From contig OW240916.1 in assembly GCA_933207985.1 (NCBI GenBank), forward strand, positions 315,873,856-315,937,855: DNA of 64,000 nt, read 5' to 3'. A program made the position numbers and the translations under genes. This DNA is from Pelobates cultripes (Eukaryota; Chordata; Amphibia; Anura; Pelobatidae). Positions 40,450-52,439 of the stretch are shown one piece after another (position 1 is the stretch's first letter; the number at the start of each line of letters is the position of its first letter). Below the pieces are notes generated by a model. The model made no database searches. It was not told the DNA's origin and saw only the letters and a program-made list of their open reading frames with translations.

Positions 40450-41082
40450 CCAGGTCAGCCTTGGTCAGAACCTACAACCTCTAGAGCGACAGGAAGCGTC
40501 CGGCCTGCTCCGGGAATACCAGGTCATGTTTTCTGCCATCCCAGGCTATACCTCCACTGCGGTACACCGGGTAGAAACCCAGGGAGAGACGCCACTGCGG
40601 CAGCAACCATACCGTATTCCCGAGACCGTGCGTGAGAGCATGCTGGCAGAAATTACCGACATGCTCAAGTTAGGGGTAATAGAACCCTCTCAAAGCCCTT
40701 GGGCATCTCCGGTAGTACTAGTACCGAAGCGTGGCGGCACCACACTCTTCTGTGTAGACTACCGGAGGCTCAACGACCGCACCATAACGGATGCATACCC
40801 CATGCCCAGAATAGATGAGTTACTGGACCGTATGGCTGGGGGTAATTACTTGACCACTCTGGATTTGTGCAAAGGATACTGGCAGATCCCCTTGGAGTCT
40901 ACAGCCATCCCCAAGTCGTCATTCATCACTCCCTTCGGGCTTTACCAATTCAAGGTTATGCCCTTTGGGATGAAGAATGCCCCGGCTACCTTCAACCGTA
41001 CAACTTCACCATGCAGTACCGTCCGGGCAAACAAAATGGTAATGCAGATGGTTTGTCCCGCCAAACGGAATTGGATGCTTAA
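40450..41082 (+). pseudogene. Gmr1-type reverse transcriptase, N-terminal third fused to RNase H tail
   Basis: The 40526 frame starts the RT fingers: MLAEITDMLKLGVIEPSQSP, WASPVVLVPKRGG, and the catalytic Asp in LTTLDLCKGYWQIPL (motif A). It continues to FGMKNAPATF. Directly after this (about 40995-41005) the next recognisable sequence is YNFTMQYRPGKQNGNADGLS in another frame, the end of the RNase H region. The segment with the YXDD box and nearly all of RNase H is therefore deleted. I estimate roughly 0.9-1 kb is missing by comparison with Gypsy elements in general. A frameshift near 40430 separates this part from integrase. Confidence 0.88.
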
Positions 41083-41158
41083 CCTGGACTGTTTCTTTTT
41101 TTTTTTTTTCTCGGACATCCCCAAGCCAACCCATCAGGCGGGTATGCCGACCTATGGA

Positions 41159-41173
41159 CTTATAGGGGAGCAG
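41159..41173 (+). promoter_or_regulatory. Polypurine tract of the Gmr1-type element
   Basis: The sequence ATAGGGGAGCAG lies immediately before the 3' LTR, where plus-strand synthesis is primed. Confidence 0.6.
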
Positions 41174-42147
41174 TGTGAAGAAATGCCCCTCTTAGGCTGT
41201 AAATTAACAATTTGTATTCTTTTGTTTGATAATAATGTTCCCTATGGCATTCGGTAGGTAAAACTACCAAATCAAGACCACCCTGTTGCCCATTATACAG
41301 ACTTTACCTCCCTGCTGGTTGGATTACGTTCGACAGAAGTTCTGCACGAACGGCATGTCTCGCCGCCATTTCGGGACTTCCACGTGTTCGCGGCCATTTT
41401 AGCTCCCGAACAGCGGTGTTTGCCGTTGAGTGTCTGGAACTGAAAACGGACACTCAAATAGGCGAACACCGCTGAATCCTCCAGACCTTCGGTAAACTCC
41501 CTTCCAAACTACCGAACGACCGGGAGTTCGGTAGAAAGACTTAGTAACCGATGGGGAAACAAGCGAACCAAGGATGGTAGCTAGATGTCCGGCCGTTCGG
41601 GAGGTTTTTCATGCGACCTAAGACCGACTGCAGGGCCAGAATTCATGGAACTGTTTTCGGCTACTTTGCACGTGCAGTCGGTCAAAACGTCTAAGTCCCA
41701 TATCTCCCGAATGGCTGAACCGAATGGACTGAGTTTTTTATATGTTGGTCCCCCAGAGAAGTCCTTGGGGTACATCCAAACTTTGGGGAAATTCTGTTAC
41801 GTTTTAATTGTGTTTAATGGTTATCTGAGGGGAGGAGATGTACAGTATGTATATTGTTAGGATTGGATGTACTGTTAATTATATGGGAGGCTCCCTTGCA
41901 TGGGCAGAATCCCATAAAAAGAGCATGCCTGTCAATAAATCCTTAGTTCATCTTTGTACCCTTCTTCTGACTACGTATGCTGTTTGGGAGTTCGTGTGTT
42001 TTACTGAGGGAATTATCCAGGGACACTATTGGAATTACATTGGGATTCGTCTACCATAACTACCGAACGGAGGGCTATATTCACTAGGCTCTGGCGGTTC
42101 GGGAGGAAACTACCGATTGAGGTTTAAATGCACTTGGTTTCCTTACA
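41174..42147 (+). repeat. Gmr1-type 3' LTR
   Basis: It has the same ends as the 5' LTR (TGTGAAG...CCTTACA). It keeps an extra segment with CATGTCTCGCCGCCATTTCG near 41355 and lacks part of the 5' LTR near 41760. The following GACTA is the target duplication. Confidence 0.95.
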
Positions 42148-42395
42148 GACTATAATGCTCATCATCCAAGAAAGACAAGATAAGTTCTCCAGTTATTGGG
42201 ATTACTTTTTGGTTCTTACCTAAAGTTATTTTGGAAGGAGAAGGAATACTAAAGTCTACCCTCTGGGATTCCACTTGCTATCTCTATTGAAAATCTAATT
42301 TGCTAAATTGCTCATTTATGTTAATTATTATTGATGCAGTCTAAAGACTATAACCACTTCTCATACCAGGATAAATATATATACACACACACACA

Positions 42396-43764
42396 CACTG
42401 CTCAAAAAAATAAAGGGAACACTTAAACAACACAATGTAACTCCAAGTCAATCACACTTTTGTGAAATCAAACTTAGGAAGCAACACTGAGTGACAATCA
42501 ATTTCACATGCTGTTGTGCAAATGGGATAGACAACAGGTGGAAATTATAGGCAATTAGCAAGACACCCCCAATAAAGGAGTGGTTCTGCAAGTAGTGACC
42601 ACAGACCTCTTCTCAGTTCCTATGCTTCCTGGCTGATGTTTTGGTCACTTTTGAATGCTGGCGGTGCTTTCACTCTAGTGGTAGCATGAGGCGTAGTCTA
42701 CAACCCAAATAAAGTGGCTCAGGTAGTGCAGCTCATCCAGGATGGCACATCAGTGCGAGCTGTGGCAAGAAGGTTTGCTGTGTCTGTCAGCGTAGTGTCC
42801 AGAGCATGGAGGCGATACCAGGAGACAGGCCAGTACATCAGGAGACGTGGAGGAGGCCGTAGGAAGGCAACAACCCAGCAGCAAGACCGCTACCTCCGCC
42901 ATTGTGCAAGGAGGAGCACTGCCAGAGCCCTGCAAAATGACCTCCAGCAGGCCACAAATGTGCATGTGTCTGCTCAAATGGTCAGAAACAGACTCCATGA
43001 GGGTGGTATGAGGGCCCGACGTCCACAGGTGGGGGTTGTGCTTATAGCCCAACACCGTGCAGGACGTTTGGCATTTGCCAGAGAATACTAAGGTTGGCAA
43101 ATTCGCCACTGGCGCCCTGTGCTCTTCACAGATGAAAGCAGGTTCACACTGAGCACATGTGACAGATGTGACAGAGTCTGGAGACGCTGTGAAGAACGTT
43201 CTGCTGTCTGCAACATCCTCCAGCATGACCGTTTTGGCAGTGGGTCAGTAATGGTGTGGGGTGGCATTTCTTTGGGGGGCCGCACAGCCCTCCATGTGCT
43301 CGCCTGAGGTAGCCTGACTGCCAGTAGTTACCGAGATGAGATCCTCAGACCCCTTGTGAGACCATATGCTGGTGCGGTTGGCCCTGGGTTCCCCCTAATG
43401 CAAGACAGTGCCAGACCTCATGTGGCTGGAGTGTGTCAGGAGTTCCTGCAAGACGAAGGCATTGATGCTATGGACTGGCCAGCCCGTTCCCCAGACCTGA
43501 AGCGTCATTTTGACTTGTTTTAAGGACATTACATCAAAGTTGGATCAGCCTGTAGTGTATTTTTCCACTTTAACTTTGAGTGTGACTCCAAATCCAGACC
43601 TCCATGGGTTGAAATATTTGATTTCCATTTTTTAATTTTTGTGTGATTTTGTTGTCAGCACATTCAACTATGTAAAGAACAAAGTATTTCAGAAGAATAT
43701 TTATTTAATTAATTCAGATCTAGGATGTGTTATTTTTGTGTTCCCTTTATTTTTTTGAGCAGTG
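42396..43764 (+). mobile_element. Tc1-type transposon with complete ends
   Basis: The terminal repeats begin CACTGCTCAAAAAAATAAAG, with the inverse at 43741-43764 followed by TA. The left end lies in an (AC)n run, so its TA is obscured. Subterminal sequence TAACTCCAAGTCAATCACAC matches a Tc1 family widespread in fishes and amphibians. The transposase inside is broken. Confidence 0.88.
42714..43525 (+). pseudogene. Tc1 transposase with two in-frame stops and a 3' deletion
   Basis: The frame starts with a DNA-binding region ([20 protein letters not shown], then [16 protein letters not shown] and an [13 protein letters not shown] segment). The catalytic domain follows in the same frame, with the first Asp in VLFTDESRFTL and the second in LMQDSARPHVA. 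A stop at 43089-43091 (EY-stop) and another at 43305-43307 interrupt it. After WPARSPDL the reading jumps to unrelated sequence, so the third catalytic residue (Glu of the DD34E triad) is deleted. It is shorter than the usual 340 or so residues. Unable to transpose by itself, its ends might still be mobilised by a related enzyme. Confidence 0.87.
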
Positions 43765-44663
43765 TACATATTATTGCCAATATTTACTGGTTAAAGTTAA
43801 AAGACTGTGTTACTTTCCAACAACAGGAATCACCTGCTCTGTCAAAACTATATTGAAGTCTAACAGACTATACTGCTTACTGCTAATTAAGCATACCTTA
43901 TTTTCATTTATTTCTAAATGCTATATTCTTGTGAAGCAATACTGAAACAAGATTCTCATTATTTATGCATTGTTATTTCAAATCCTTATTTCTTACAGAG
44001 GTCTGCCAAAGTTAAATTACATTATTTTAATAAATTATATATATTTTTTAAGTGACAGTATCAAATCTCTTCATTCACCTGCTGTTTGGTTCCAAATATT
44101 TTCCCCCTGAGAGTATTACACTAAGTCAGGACAGGATGGGGCATGAATGCCGTTAGTGGGTGTGTTCGTGATGTAACCTTCATTACGAGTGATATGACTG
44201 TGACATTAACTGTATTAAAACTGTATTGGTTAAGTGTGCATGTGTTGCAAGGTGACACACGCTAGTTACCAGGCAGCCAACCCGTCACCCATGTATAAGC
44301 AGGAAACTGTAGATGTGCTTAAATATGCTGCATATGTACATCTGTGAGAAAACTCTGTGCTGGACATGACTTGTGTCTGTTGTGTATTATCTCGGATGTC
44401 CCTGAGCCCTAGGTGTTAGTGGGGTGCCTCAAGTTTGGGTGTTGCTTAAGGCCTCAAAACGTCTAGAGCTGCCACTGAGCATTAAGATTATTCCCAGTGT
44501 TCATAGACACTGCATCTATTACCTATGTGGGTATAAGACATTCAAACTTACCATGTGGATTTCAAATATGCAGTACTATACACACTTATTATATGGACTT
44601 GTAGCCATATTTGGTGCAGATATCTGTTTATGCTGCTATTGTATTGTCTTTCATGTATGCATG
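43765..44663. other. Unassigned stretch
   Basis: No coding region or element terminus was recognised. It contains ordinary AT-rich sequence and a slightly GC-richer block around 44100-44420. Confidence 0.5.
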
Positions 44664-44671
44664 GATTATTT

Positions 44672-46023
44672 CATGGGTCGTCAACCTGGTCCCTACCGCC
44701 CACTAGTGGGCGTTTCAGGATTCCAGATGGGCGGTAGGGATTTCCTCATTTTGAGAGATTGGGAGCGCCGGTGCGAGCCGGCGGTACCCCTGTGACCGGG
44801 TACCACCATCACAATTTGCGGCCCCGGCCCGCGCAGCAAACCGCCGGGGCCACTGTCCAAGGGGTCCATTGGGTGGTCCATGCTGTCAGGGCCACCCGAT
44901 GGATGTGGATTGTAAGGGGGCCCGGTCAGTGCTGGGTGCTTTAACAGTGCGACCAGGCCCCCTGTGATTACATTACATGCTGGGAGGAAGTGACTGCACG
45001 TCACTCCTCCCAGCTAAAACACAGACCGCGCGGGAGGAACAAGAGGGAGTCAGAGTGGGAACTCTGACTCCCATCCACCTGAGCCACCACTGGACCCCAG
45101 GGAAAGTCACCCTCCTGCACCTAAAAGGTAGAAAACAGGAGGGTGACTAAAATATTTTGTGTGTGTGTCTTTGTATGTGTGTCTTGTGTGTGTCTGTATG
45201 TATGTATGTGTTTGTATGTATGTGTGTCTTATGTATGTCTTGTGTGTGTGTCTGTTTGTATGTATGTGTGTATGTGTGTCTTGTCTTTGTATGTATGTCT
45301 TATATGTGTGTGTCTGTGTGTATGTATGTGTGCCTGTCTGTGTGTATGTATGTGTGCCTGTCTTTGTGTCTGTATGTATGTGTGTGCCTGTCTATATGAA
45401 TGTGTCTTTGTATGTGTGTCTTGTGTGTGTGTGTGTGTCTGTATGTGTGTCTTGTGTGTGTGTCTGTATGTATGTGTGCCTGTCTGTTATAGTGGGCTAT
45501 AGTAAGTAATAGTAAGTGAGCTACCTAGCTCAGCCTTCCTACTGGGCATTGCTATAAGGAAGGTTAAAAAATATAAAAAAGGAAAAAAAAAAGTGGGGAG
45601 GGGAATTGAGGAGGGAGAGGAGGGGAACTGACGCACAGATGAGAAATCATATTCTGCGCAAACAGAGAAGTCGTCTGAATATCACAGAAACAGGAGACCT
45701 TCGTTTGTTCCTTACGAAAATCGAACCAGATATCAAATATTTAGTCTCACAGCATCAACCTCAAGGATCTCATTAATCACTAGTAAAGGTAATTTCAATT
45801 TACTTTATTGTTTTCTCATTAAACTTTATAAAGTTAAAAACATTATAAACATGCATTAAGTAGAAATAAAAAGATAAATGTACGTCCATTTATTTTTTTT
45901 AAAACACCCTCCTTTCTAAAAAATATTCCACGCTTGCGCGAAAACTGGTGGGCGGTAAGGACATTTTTCCATCAAGAAAGATGCATTAGTGGGCGGTAGG
46001 TAGAAAAAGGTTGACTACCACTG
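44672..46023. mobile_element. Non-autonomous hAT element (1352 bp)
   Basis: The termini are CATGGGTCGTCAACCTGG and, inverted, CAGTGGTAGTCAACCTTT. The flanking octamers GATTATTT (44664-44671) and GTTTATTT (46024-46031) match 7 of 8. The subterminal block TACCGCCCACTAGTGGGCG also recurs inverted near the right end. No transposase is present. A GC-rich part (44760-45060) precedes a long TGTG/TGTA microsatellite (45158-45490), whose Cys/Val-rich frames are artefacts. Confidence 0.82.
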
Positions 46024-46739
46024 GTTTATTTGTTTTTATTTAATGAATAATAAAATGATACTTATACTTCATATGCACTGGTGTGAAAGTTTAGCCTCTC
46101 TACATGCAGTTTGAAAGCTGTATAAGTGAATAGAGTGGTATTGGGGTTTTGATCCCTTTAGCCCACTATTTATTATTTCCGGTTTTTTTTTCCTCTCTCT
46201 CCTATTGCACATCCCAAGAATATATTTTTTTGAGAATTGTGTGGAGTAGGTTTAAGGCCGAGCTACTGATGATTGCTTCCTTTTAGGTTACATAGTCTGC
46301 TTTTTTTCCCTTTAACCAGCCAAATCTGTGCTCGTGCTCACGCTTAACTTTGTTTACATTGTAGAGAAGGCCATGCCTATTCCATGATGTCACAGGAGGT
46401 GGAGAGGTCAACATTGCTTAGGAAGCCTTGGTGCTGGAAAAAGATAAGTACAACTTTTATTTATTTTTATTTAATGCACATGGTGGGGGCACATTAATCT
46501 CTTTATTATGCGCCCTTTGTATCATAGTTTGAAGTAAAAATTGAACAATACTAGAATTAGAATTTGTCAGTGTAGACAGATGAGATTGTTTATTGCTGCT
46601 AATTTGCATAGTAGGCTCAAAAGAGACAGCTGTCTATCAAGATCATCTGCAGAATCATCATCCTTTTTTAAATATTTTTTTTTTTTTTTTCAAAGTAGTA
46701 ATTTTTCACCTCATACTAACATGCTGTCAATGTCCATGT

Positions 46740-47330
46740 TAACCATTAAAGCAGCCCTGTCATGGCCGAATCCCGTTTTTTTTAACCCCCCTCCCGACTC
46801 CACTACATCTAACTGGCCCCCTAGTCACCCCCAAATGCCCCTATGCCCCCCATATTACCTATTTTTTAACTTTATTTTGTGCCCGGACCTAGTTTCTGGG
46901 CACCGCCATCTTTGTGTGGGTAGATGAAGTCCCTGTGGGACACGTCATCTGCCCACACTAGATAGCACTGTGAGATTCCCGCACATGCCCAGTTAAACAC
47001 CTGGGCATGCGAATGGGAATTTCATCTATTCATTCATTCGTCAGAGAATATCGTGTTCATTTGTTTGTTCAGTTTATTACAAGGAGGGAGCTACCGGCGC
47101 ACAGCTCCCTCCTTGTAAAATGTAAAGATAGAAGCGGCAGGGAGCAGTGATCCCCGCCACTTCCTAAGCCCCCCATGTCCTCCCTCACTCTATGGGGGTT
47201 AATATGAGCACCATAATAGCATAAGGAAGATTGAAATCTCCCGAATACCCCTACTAGCTATACCGCGAGTAGGGGCATGTCTACTAAACAGTGAGCAGCC
47301 TATTAAAAAACAAACAAAACCATAGTACCC
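46740..47330. other. Repeat-flank stretch, no gene
   Basis: It starts with GCAGCCCTGTCATGGCCGAA, shared with 35021. A short palindrome GGAGGGAGCTACCGGCGCACAG and CTCCCTCC lies at 47083-47118. No coding evidence. Confidence 0.4.
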
Positions 47331-47735
47331 CCCCCGACCCCCACCCCTGAGGGCTGGTGGGGGCCCTAAAGGATAATGGAGGGGACCCATTGTCCGGCCC
47401 CCACCCCTGAGCAGTGGGTGGGGGCCATAAATAACAATAAGGGGGGTGGACCAACTATCCTCCCCCCGGCCCCCACCCCTGAGCGGCAAGTGGGGGCCCT
47501 AAAGGATAATGGGGGACGGACCTATTGTCCTCCCCCCCGAGTGGTGGGTGGAGGCCCTAAATAACAATAAGGGGGGAACCTATTGTCCTTCCCCCCGACC
47601 CCCACCCCTGAGCGGTGGGTGGGGGCCACGAATAACAATAAAGGGGGGACCTATTGTCCTCCCACCCCTGAGCGGTGGGTGGGGGCCATGCATAAAATAA
47701 GGGGGACCTATTGTCCTCCCCCCAGGCCCCCACGC
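47330..47735. repeat. GC-rich minisatellite, block A
   Basis: Six or so units of about 60-70 bp contain CCCACCCCTGAGCGGTGGG, GGGGGCC, TAAATAACAATAAGGGGGG and ACCTATTGTCCT. The family also occurs at 11255-11495. Confidence 0.9.
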
Positions 47736-48109
47736 TGTGTAAAATTACACAGAGCACTCTGATTGCCTTAAACCAACCAATCAGAGTGTTCTTAGCTTAA
47801 CTGCAGGGCAGGGCAAGGCTTTATAAGCCTTGCCCTGCCCTTCGGAGCTCATTCTGCACTGTGCCCTCACCGGGTGAAGATGGGTTATTTTTTTAGCGTC
47901 GGGTTTTTCTTTTTCGTCTGTTATTTATTTTATTTTTTACAAGTTCGACGGGTATGATGGGTTTCATGTGGCATTTTTTTACAGGTAGTTAGTTATTTTA
48001 TTCCCCCCTCACTATTTTTTTAGTAGGTAGGGGATTATTATTTTTTTATTTGGGTTGGGGGTGACTAGGGGCTTGGGGACCCTAGTCACCTTCAGGGGGC
48101 ATTTTCATT

Positions 48110-48440
48110 TAGGGCTCCCACCCGCCGTTCAGGGGTGGGGGCCGGGGGGAAGGACCATAGTTTCCCCCCCCCCTTATTGTTATTTATAGCCCCACCCATC
48201 GCTCATGGGTGGGGGCTGGGGGGGAGGACAATAGGTTCCCCCACTTATTGTTATTTATGGCCCCCACGCACTGCTCAGGTCCCCCCCACAAACACATTCT
48301 CACCCGCCACTCAGGGGTTAAGCCTGGGGTGGGGACCGTAGGTCTCCCCCTCCCTTATTGTTATTTATGGCCCCCACCCACCACTCAGGGGTGGGGGGAG
48401 GACAATAGGTCCCCCCCTTGTTGTTTAGGGCCCCCACCCG
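48110..48440. repeat. GC-rich minisatellite, block B (inverted relative to block A)
   Basis: Units read CCCCCTTATTGTTATTTA, GCCCCCACCCACCACTCAGG and GGACAATAGGT, the reverse complement of block A. Between the blocks lies about 375 bp of non-repeat sequence. Confidence 0.9.
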
Positions 48441-48984
48441 CCGGGTATTGTAATAGCTCAGCTGGGGAGTTAAACAAGCTCCCCAGCCTGCACTCAGTAA
48501 GGGGCCCGCACGAACTTCTTCTAGTTTCCACCTTGGTCGGCAGGCTATACTTGCTGTGAGCAGAGGGATTGTGTGTAGCACACTGAGAGACAGCCAAGGG
48601 GCCTTATCAAAGAACCACCAGGCTGCCTCTCACTGTGCCTGTCTTGTGCAGCATGTGGGCTGAAAAAAAATCCGCGGAGGCTGCAGGAGCAGAGCCTCTG
48701 TCGTGAGCTGAGCACAGCATGGAGGCTGCCTGTAACTGATCAGTCCTGTCCGGAGCTGCTCTATCAGTGATACAAGCCAGCATGCCTCTGCTGCAGTTCC
48801 ATGACTGGCCAGGGAGGGAGCTCTTCTGAACACTTTCATGGCGAGGAGGTGGTGTGACTGCCTGCACACACCAGGAGTGCAAACAAGCGTATTCTGCCAC
48901 CGGACCACCATGGATAAGGATTCCCCCTTCCATGGACAAAGGTAAAGCTCAGTGAGGGGGGAATACATGATTTAACTATCCAGC
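48441..48984. other. Unassigned GC-balanced stretch
   Basis: Short frames on the minus strand (48607-48968) have no recognisable domain and overlap one another in different frames. No splice or domain evidence supports a host exon. Confidence 0.4.
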
Positions 48985-49600
48985 CCCAACCCTTATCATC
49001 CCCTACATATACTACAAATCCTATCACTCCCTACACATACTACAAATCTTATCACTCCATTAACATAATACAAATCTTATCACTCCATACACATACTACA
49101 ACCCCCATTACCCACTATAGACCCTATTACTCCCTGCACCCACTACACATACCACAATCCCTATTACTCCCTACATATACTACAACCCCTATCACCCACT
49201 ACAATCCCTGTACCCCCTACACATCTTAAACCCATATTACTCCCTACACATACTACAACCCCCATATCCCCGCACTCTGCACCTACACATACTAAACCCC
49301 TATTACTCCCTACACACACTACAGCACCCATATACTCTGTACCCAGGACAAATCATGTTACCCCTTGCACACACTACAGCCCCTGCACCCTCTACAACCC
49401 ATATTACCCCTTGTATCTACTAAAGCTCCTATTACCTGCAGCCTCCATCGCACTCTGCACCCACAACAGCTCCTATTCCTTCCCTGCTACCTTCTATTTC
49501 CCCTGCCTAAATTATTGCCCACATTACCCCTTTCCCACACTATAGCCCCTATTACCCCCGCCCCAATATAGCCCCGCCCCAATATAGCCCCTATAACTAC
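48985..49600. repeat. CCCTATTACTCCCTACACATACTACAA-type minisatellite
   Basis: About twenty degenerate units of roughly 25-30 bp, built on ACCCCTATTACTCCCTACAC and CATACTACAA, lie on the plus strand. Confidence 0.85.
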
Positions 49601-49803
49601 TACGTGCCCATGTGTTCACGCACACTGACCTTCCACACATGCACACCCGGGTGGGTTCACACACTAACTACATATTAATATGGTCTAGCATTTACACACA
49701 CATACAGACCCTCAAAACAAATATGTCCCTGCGTACACACACTGATGCCATGGACATACTAGAATGCTGTAAAAAAAAAAAAAAAAAAGAAGCAAACTTG
49801 CAT

Positions 49804-50236
49804 TTGAAGGAACACTATAGGGTCGGGAATACAAATGTGTGTTCCTGACCCTATAATGTTAAAAACACCATTTAGATCAACTTTATTCCAGCGCCATACA
49901 GGTCCATCGGCGCTGGAATAAAGTTGGGAAGCTAATGCACATGTACGGCAAAACGCTGCTTGCGCCAATTGGCATCTCCTCATAGAGATGTATTGAATCA
50001 ATCCCCATCTCTGTGGGGAAAGTTCAGCGCCTGCACATTGTCTATCACTGACCCAGGAAGAACCTCTAGTCGCTGTCTGAGTTACTACCACTGGAGGTGT
50101 CCCTAGTCAGCAATGTAAACCTTTCTCTGAAAAGGCAAGGCAATGTTTACATTAAAATGCCTGCAGGGGCTGACTATATACATCAGAACTACTACATAAA
50201 GCTGTAGTTGTTCTGGTGACTATAGTGTCCATTTAG
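49804..50236. mobile_element. T2/Kolobok-type MITE (copy 4)
   Basis: The left end TTGAAGGAACACTATAGG has a mutated TTAA; the right end is GACTATAGTGTCCATTTAG. The internal sequence (CTCATAGAGATGTATTGAAT) is shared with other copies. Confidence 0.75.
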
Positions 50237-50549
50237 GGTGGCTTGCAACTTTTTGCACATGGATAGTAAGTCAAGACCCAAAATATGGATGCCTGCACAT
50301 CGCATTCAAACACATTGCCATGTTTCACAAATACTCCCTTTTACATACTGCCATACTACACAAACACACATAAATACTACCCTATTTACAAAAAACAAAA
50401 CATGTATTTAGATATTCTCTGAAACCACACACAAAAACATGCGTATATTTATTTACACCAGGGCTCACAGTGAAAATACTTACAGACGCATACATTCAGC
50501 ACATATAATCATATACACGGTACATCTACACCATCATATAAACCTGCAT

Positions 50550-50870
50550 AAACACTGAACAAAATTATAAACGCAACACTTTTTTTGTTTTTGCCCCCAT
50601 TTTTCATGAGCTGAACTCCAAAATCTAAGAATTTTACTATTTACAAATCTGTCTAAATCTGTGTTAGTGAGCACTTCTCCTCTGCTGAGATAATCCATCC
50701 ACCTCACAGGTGTGGCATATCAAGATGCTGATTAGACAGCATGATTATTGCACAGGTGTGGCATATCAAGATGCTGATTAGACAGCATGATTATTGCACA
50801 GGTGTGGCATATCAAGATGCTGATTAGACAGCATGATTATTGCACAGGTGTGCCTTAGGCTGGCCTGTAC
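50550..50870. mobile_element. Tc1/mariner terminal fragment with 46-bp triplication
   Basis: It begins CACTGAACAAAATTATAAAC, the terminal repeat of a Tc1 family common in fishes and frogs. Within it the unit CAGGTGTGGCATATCAAGAT...ATTGCA occurs three times in tandem from 50707. No transposase follows. Confidence 0.8.
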
Positions 50871-51107
50871 ATGGGGGCTACTGTTTTACATGAGATACTT
50901 CGCTGTTCACAAATATTAGTGTTTCAAAGCAGCAAAATTTATTACAACGATGATAACATTAGTGAAAGTTACTTTTTCTCTTTTACATTTTTCACAAACA
51001 AATGGCTCTTACACTGACAATATAATTGTTGTGATAAGTTTTACTGTTTTGAAACACTAATATTTGTGTTCAGTGAAGTCTCCCAAGTATAACAGTACCC
51101 CTCATGT
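50870..51107. repeat. Imperfect inverted repeat (arms about 60 bp)
   Basis: 50870-50928 (with CACAAATATTAGTGTTTCAA) is the reverse complement of 51047-51107 with several mismatches, enclosing about 120 bp. Confidence 0.7.
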
Positions 51108-51689
51108 ACATGTTTTATGATGTTTTCAAAAGTTACAGAGTTAAATATAAGGCTTGTTTCAGTCTTTTCACATTGAAATTTGCCAGATTGGTTACCTTGC
51201 CTATGAGACCATATGGTAGCCCAGGAATGAGAATTGCCCCCATGATGACATACCATTTGCAAAAGTAGGCAACCCAAGGTATTGCAAATGGGGTATGTCC
51301 AGTCTTTTTTAGTAGCCACTTGGGGGTATTGATTTACACGTGAGTAATCGCTGAATACAAATATGTGTATTTTATTGCAGTAAAAGCTAACAGTATTATG
51401 ACATTCACAGTTAAAATGTCACGCAGAACTAAAAAAATAAAATTTCTTAATTTCTCACAATTGTTTTTACATTTTATTCATATTCAATTATGTTTCATAG
51501 CTAAATTTGATGTCAAAGCCCTATTTATCCTGAATAAAATTATATATAATAAGTGTGGGTGCACTTAATATGAAAGAGGTGAATTACGGTTGAACAAACA
51601 TATAGTCAAATTCCAAGTTTTGTTTACATTTTATTTTGATCAAAACGTGTACATTTGGCTCAGTCCTAACGCATGACGAAAATTTCCGT

Positions 51690-52395
51690 CATGCAGTATT
51701 TTTCCAGCAGGGTCTATTACCTTTCTGGTAACTATGAGCCCCAGGTATCATTTGATTCCTGGGGCTCCCCTCTCTCACCTGGGGCCAGAATTAGTGGCCC
51801 CAGACTGACCAATGCTCTGTTTGCAGAGCTCAAAGTGAGCGCTGCAAACAAGCACTTAAATGGGGATTTAAATCCCCACTACTAAAATTTGGTGTGATCA
51901 GGGTTAAATCCCTGCTCACACAAGGGAGTTCCAGGTATCAATGGAAACCTGGGGCTCCCCTCTATCAGCTGGGGACATTTTTAGTGACCCCAGCCTTTTT
52001 GATGAGCTGCATGCAGTGCTGGAAGTCAGCGCGGCATGTATCTGCTTAAATAGGCATTTAAATGCCTATATCTAGATTGTGGTGTAAGCAGGGTTAAATC
52101 CCTGGGTCTCCCCTCTGTCAGCTGGGGTAATTTTTAATGTACCCAGACTGACAGCTGAGCTGCATGCAGAGCTCAAAGTGAGATCGGCATGCAGCAGTTT
52201 AAATGGGGATTTAAATCCCCATAGACAGCAATGCAGTGTGAGCAGGGTTAAATCCCTGTTCACAATCGGAAATCCAGGTATCATTAGAAACCTGGGGGTC
52301 CCCTCCGTCATCTGGGGCCATTTTTAGTGGTCCCAGGCTTTTTGATGAGCTGCATGCAGTGCTGAAAGTCAGCACTGCATGTAACCCTTTAAATC
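51690..52395. repeat. Tandem array of about 170-190-bp units
   Basis: Four degenerate units share CCAGGTATCA, ACCTGGGGCTCCCCTCT, CAGCTGGGG, GAGCTGCATGCAG and GGGGATTTAAATCCCC. They are typical of non-coding amphibian DNA transposon interiors. No coding capacity. Confidence 0.8.
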
Positions 52396-52439
52396 CACAA
52401 AGAACACTGCAGCTGAGCGATCGAGCTCAGCTACAGTCA

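Larger units (their letters stand above)
36594..42147 (+). mobile_element. Gmr1-type Gypsy LTR retrotransposon, internally deleted
   Basis: Two LTRs, a PBS, gag with SCAN-like and zinc-knuckle regions, protease, integrase, and then an RT remnant follow in this order on the plus strand, flanked by the 5-bp target duplication GACTA (36589-36593 and 42148-42152). Integrase preceding reverse transcriptase is the order described for Gmr1-like Gypsy elements and otherwise for Ty1/copia. The RT core and most of RNase H are deleted. Confidence 0.92.

Noticed and set aside
45143..45509. Cys/Val-rich frames of 80-119 codons
   Set aside because: They are translations of a TGTG/TGTA microsatellite; three frames are open at once.
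48607..48968. Overlapping minus-strand frames, possible host exon
   Set aside because: No domain, no consistent splice signals and two frames open equally.
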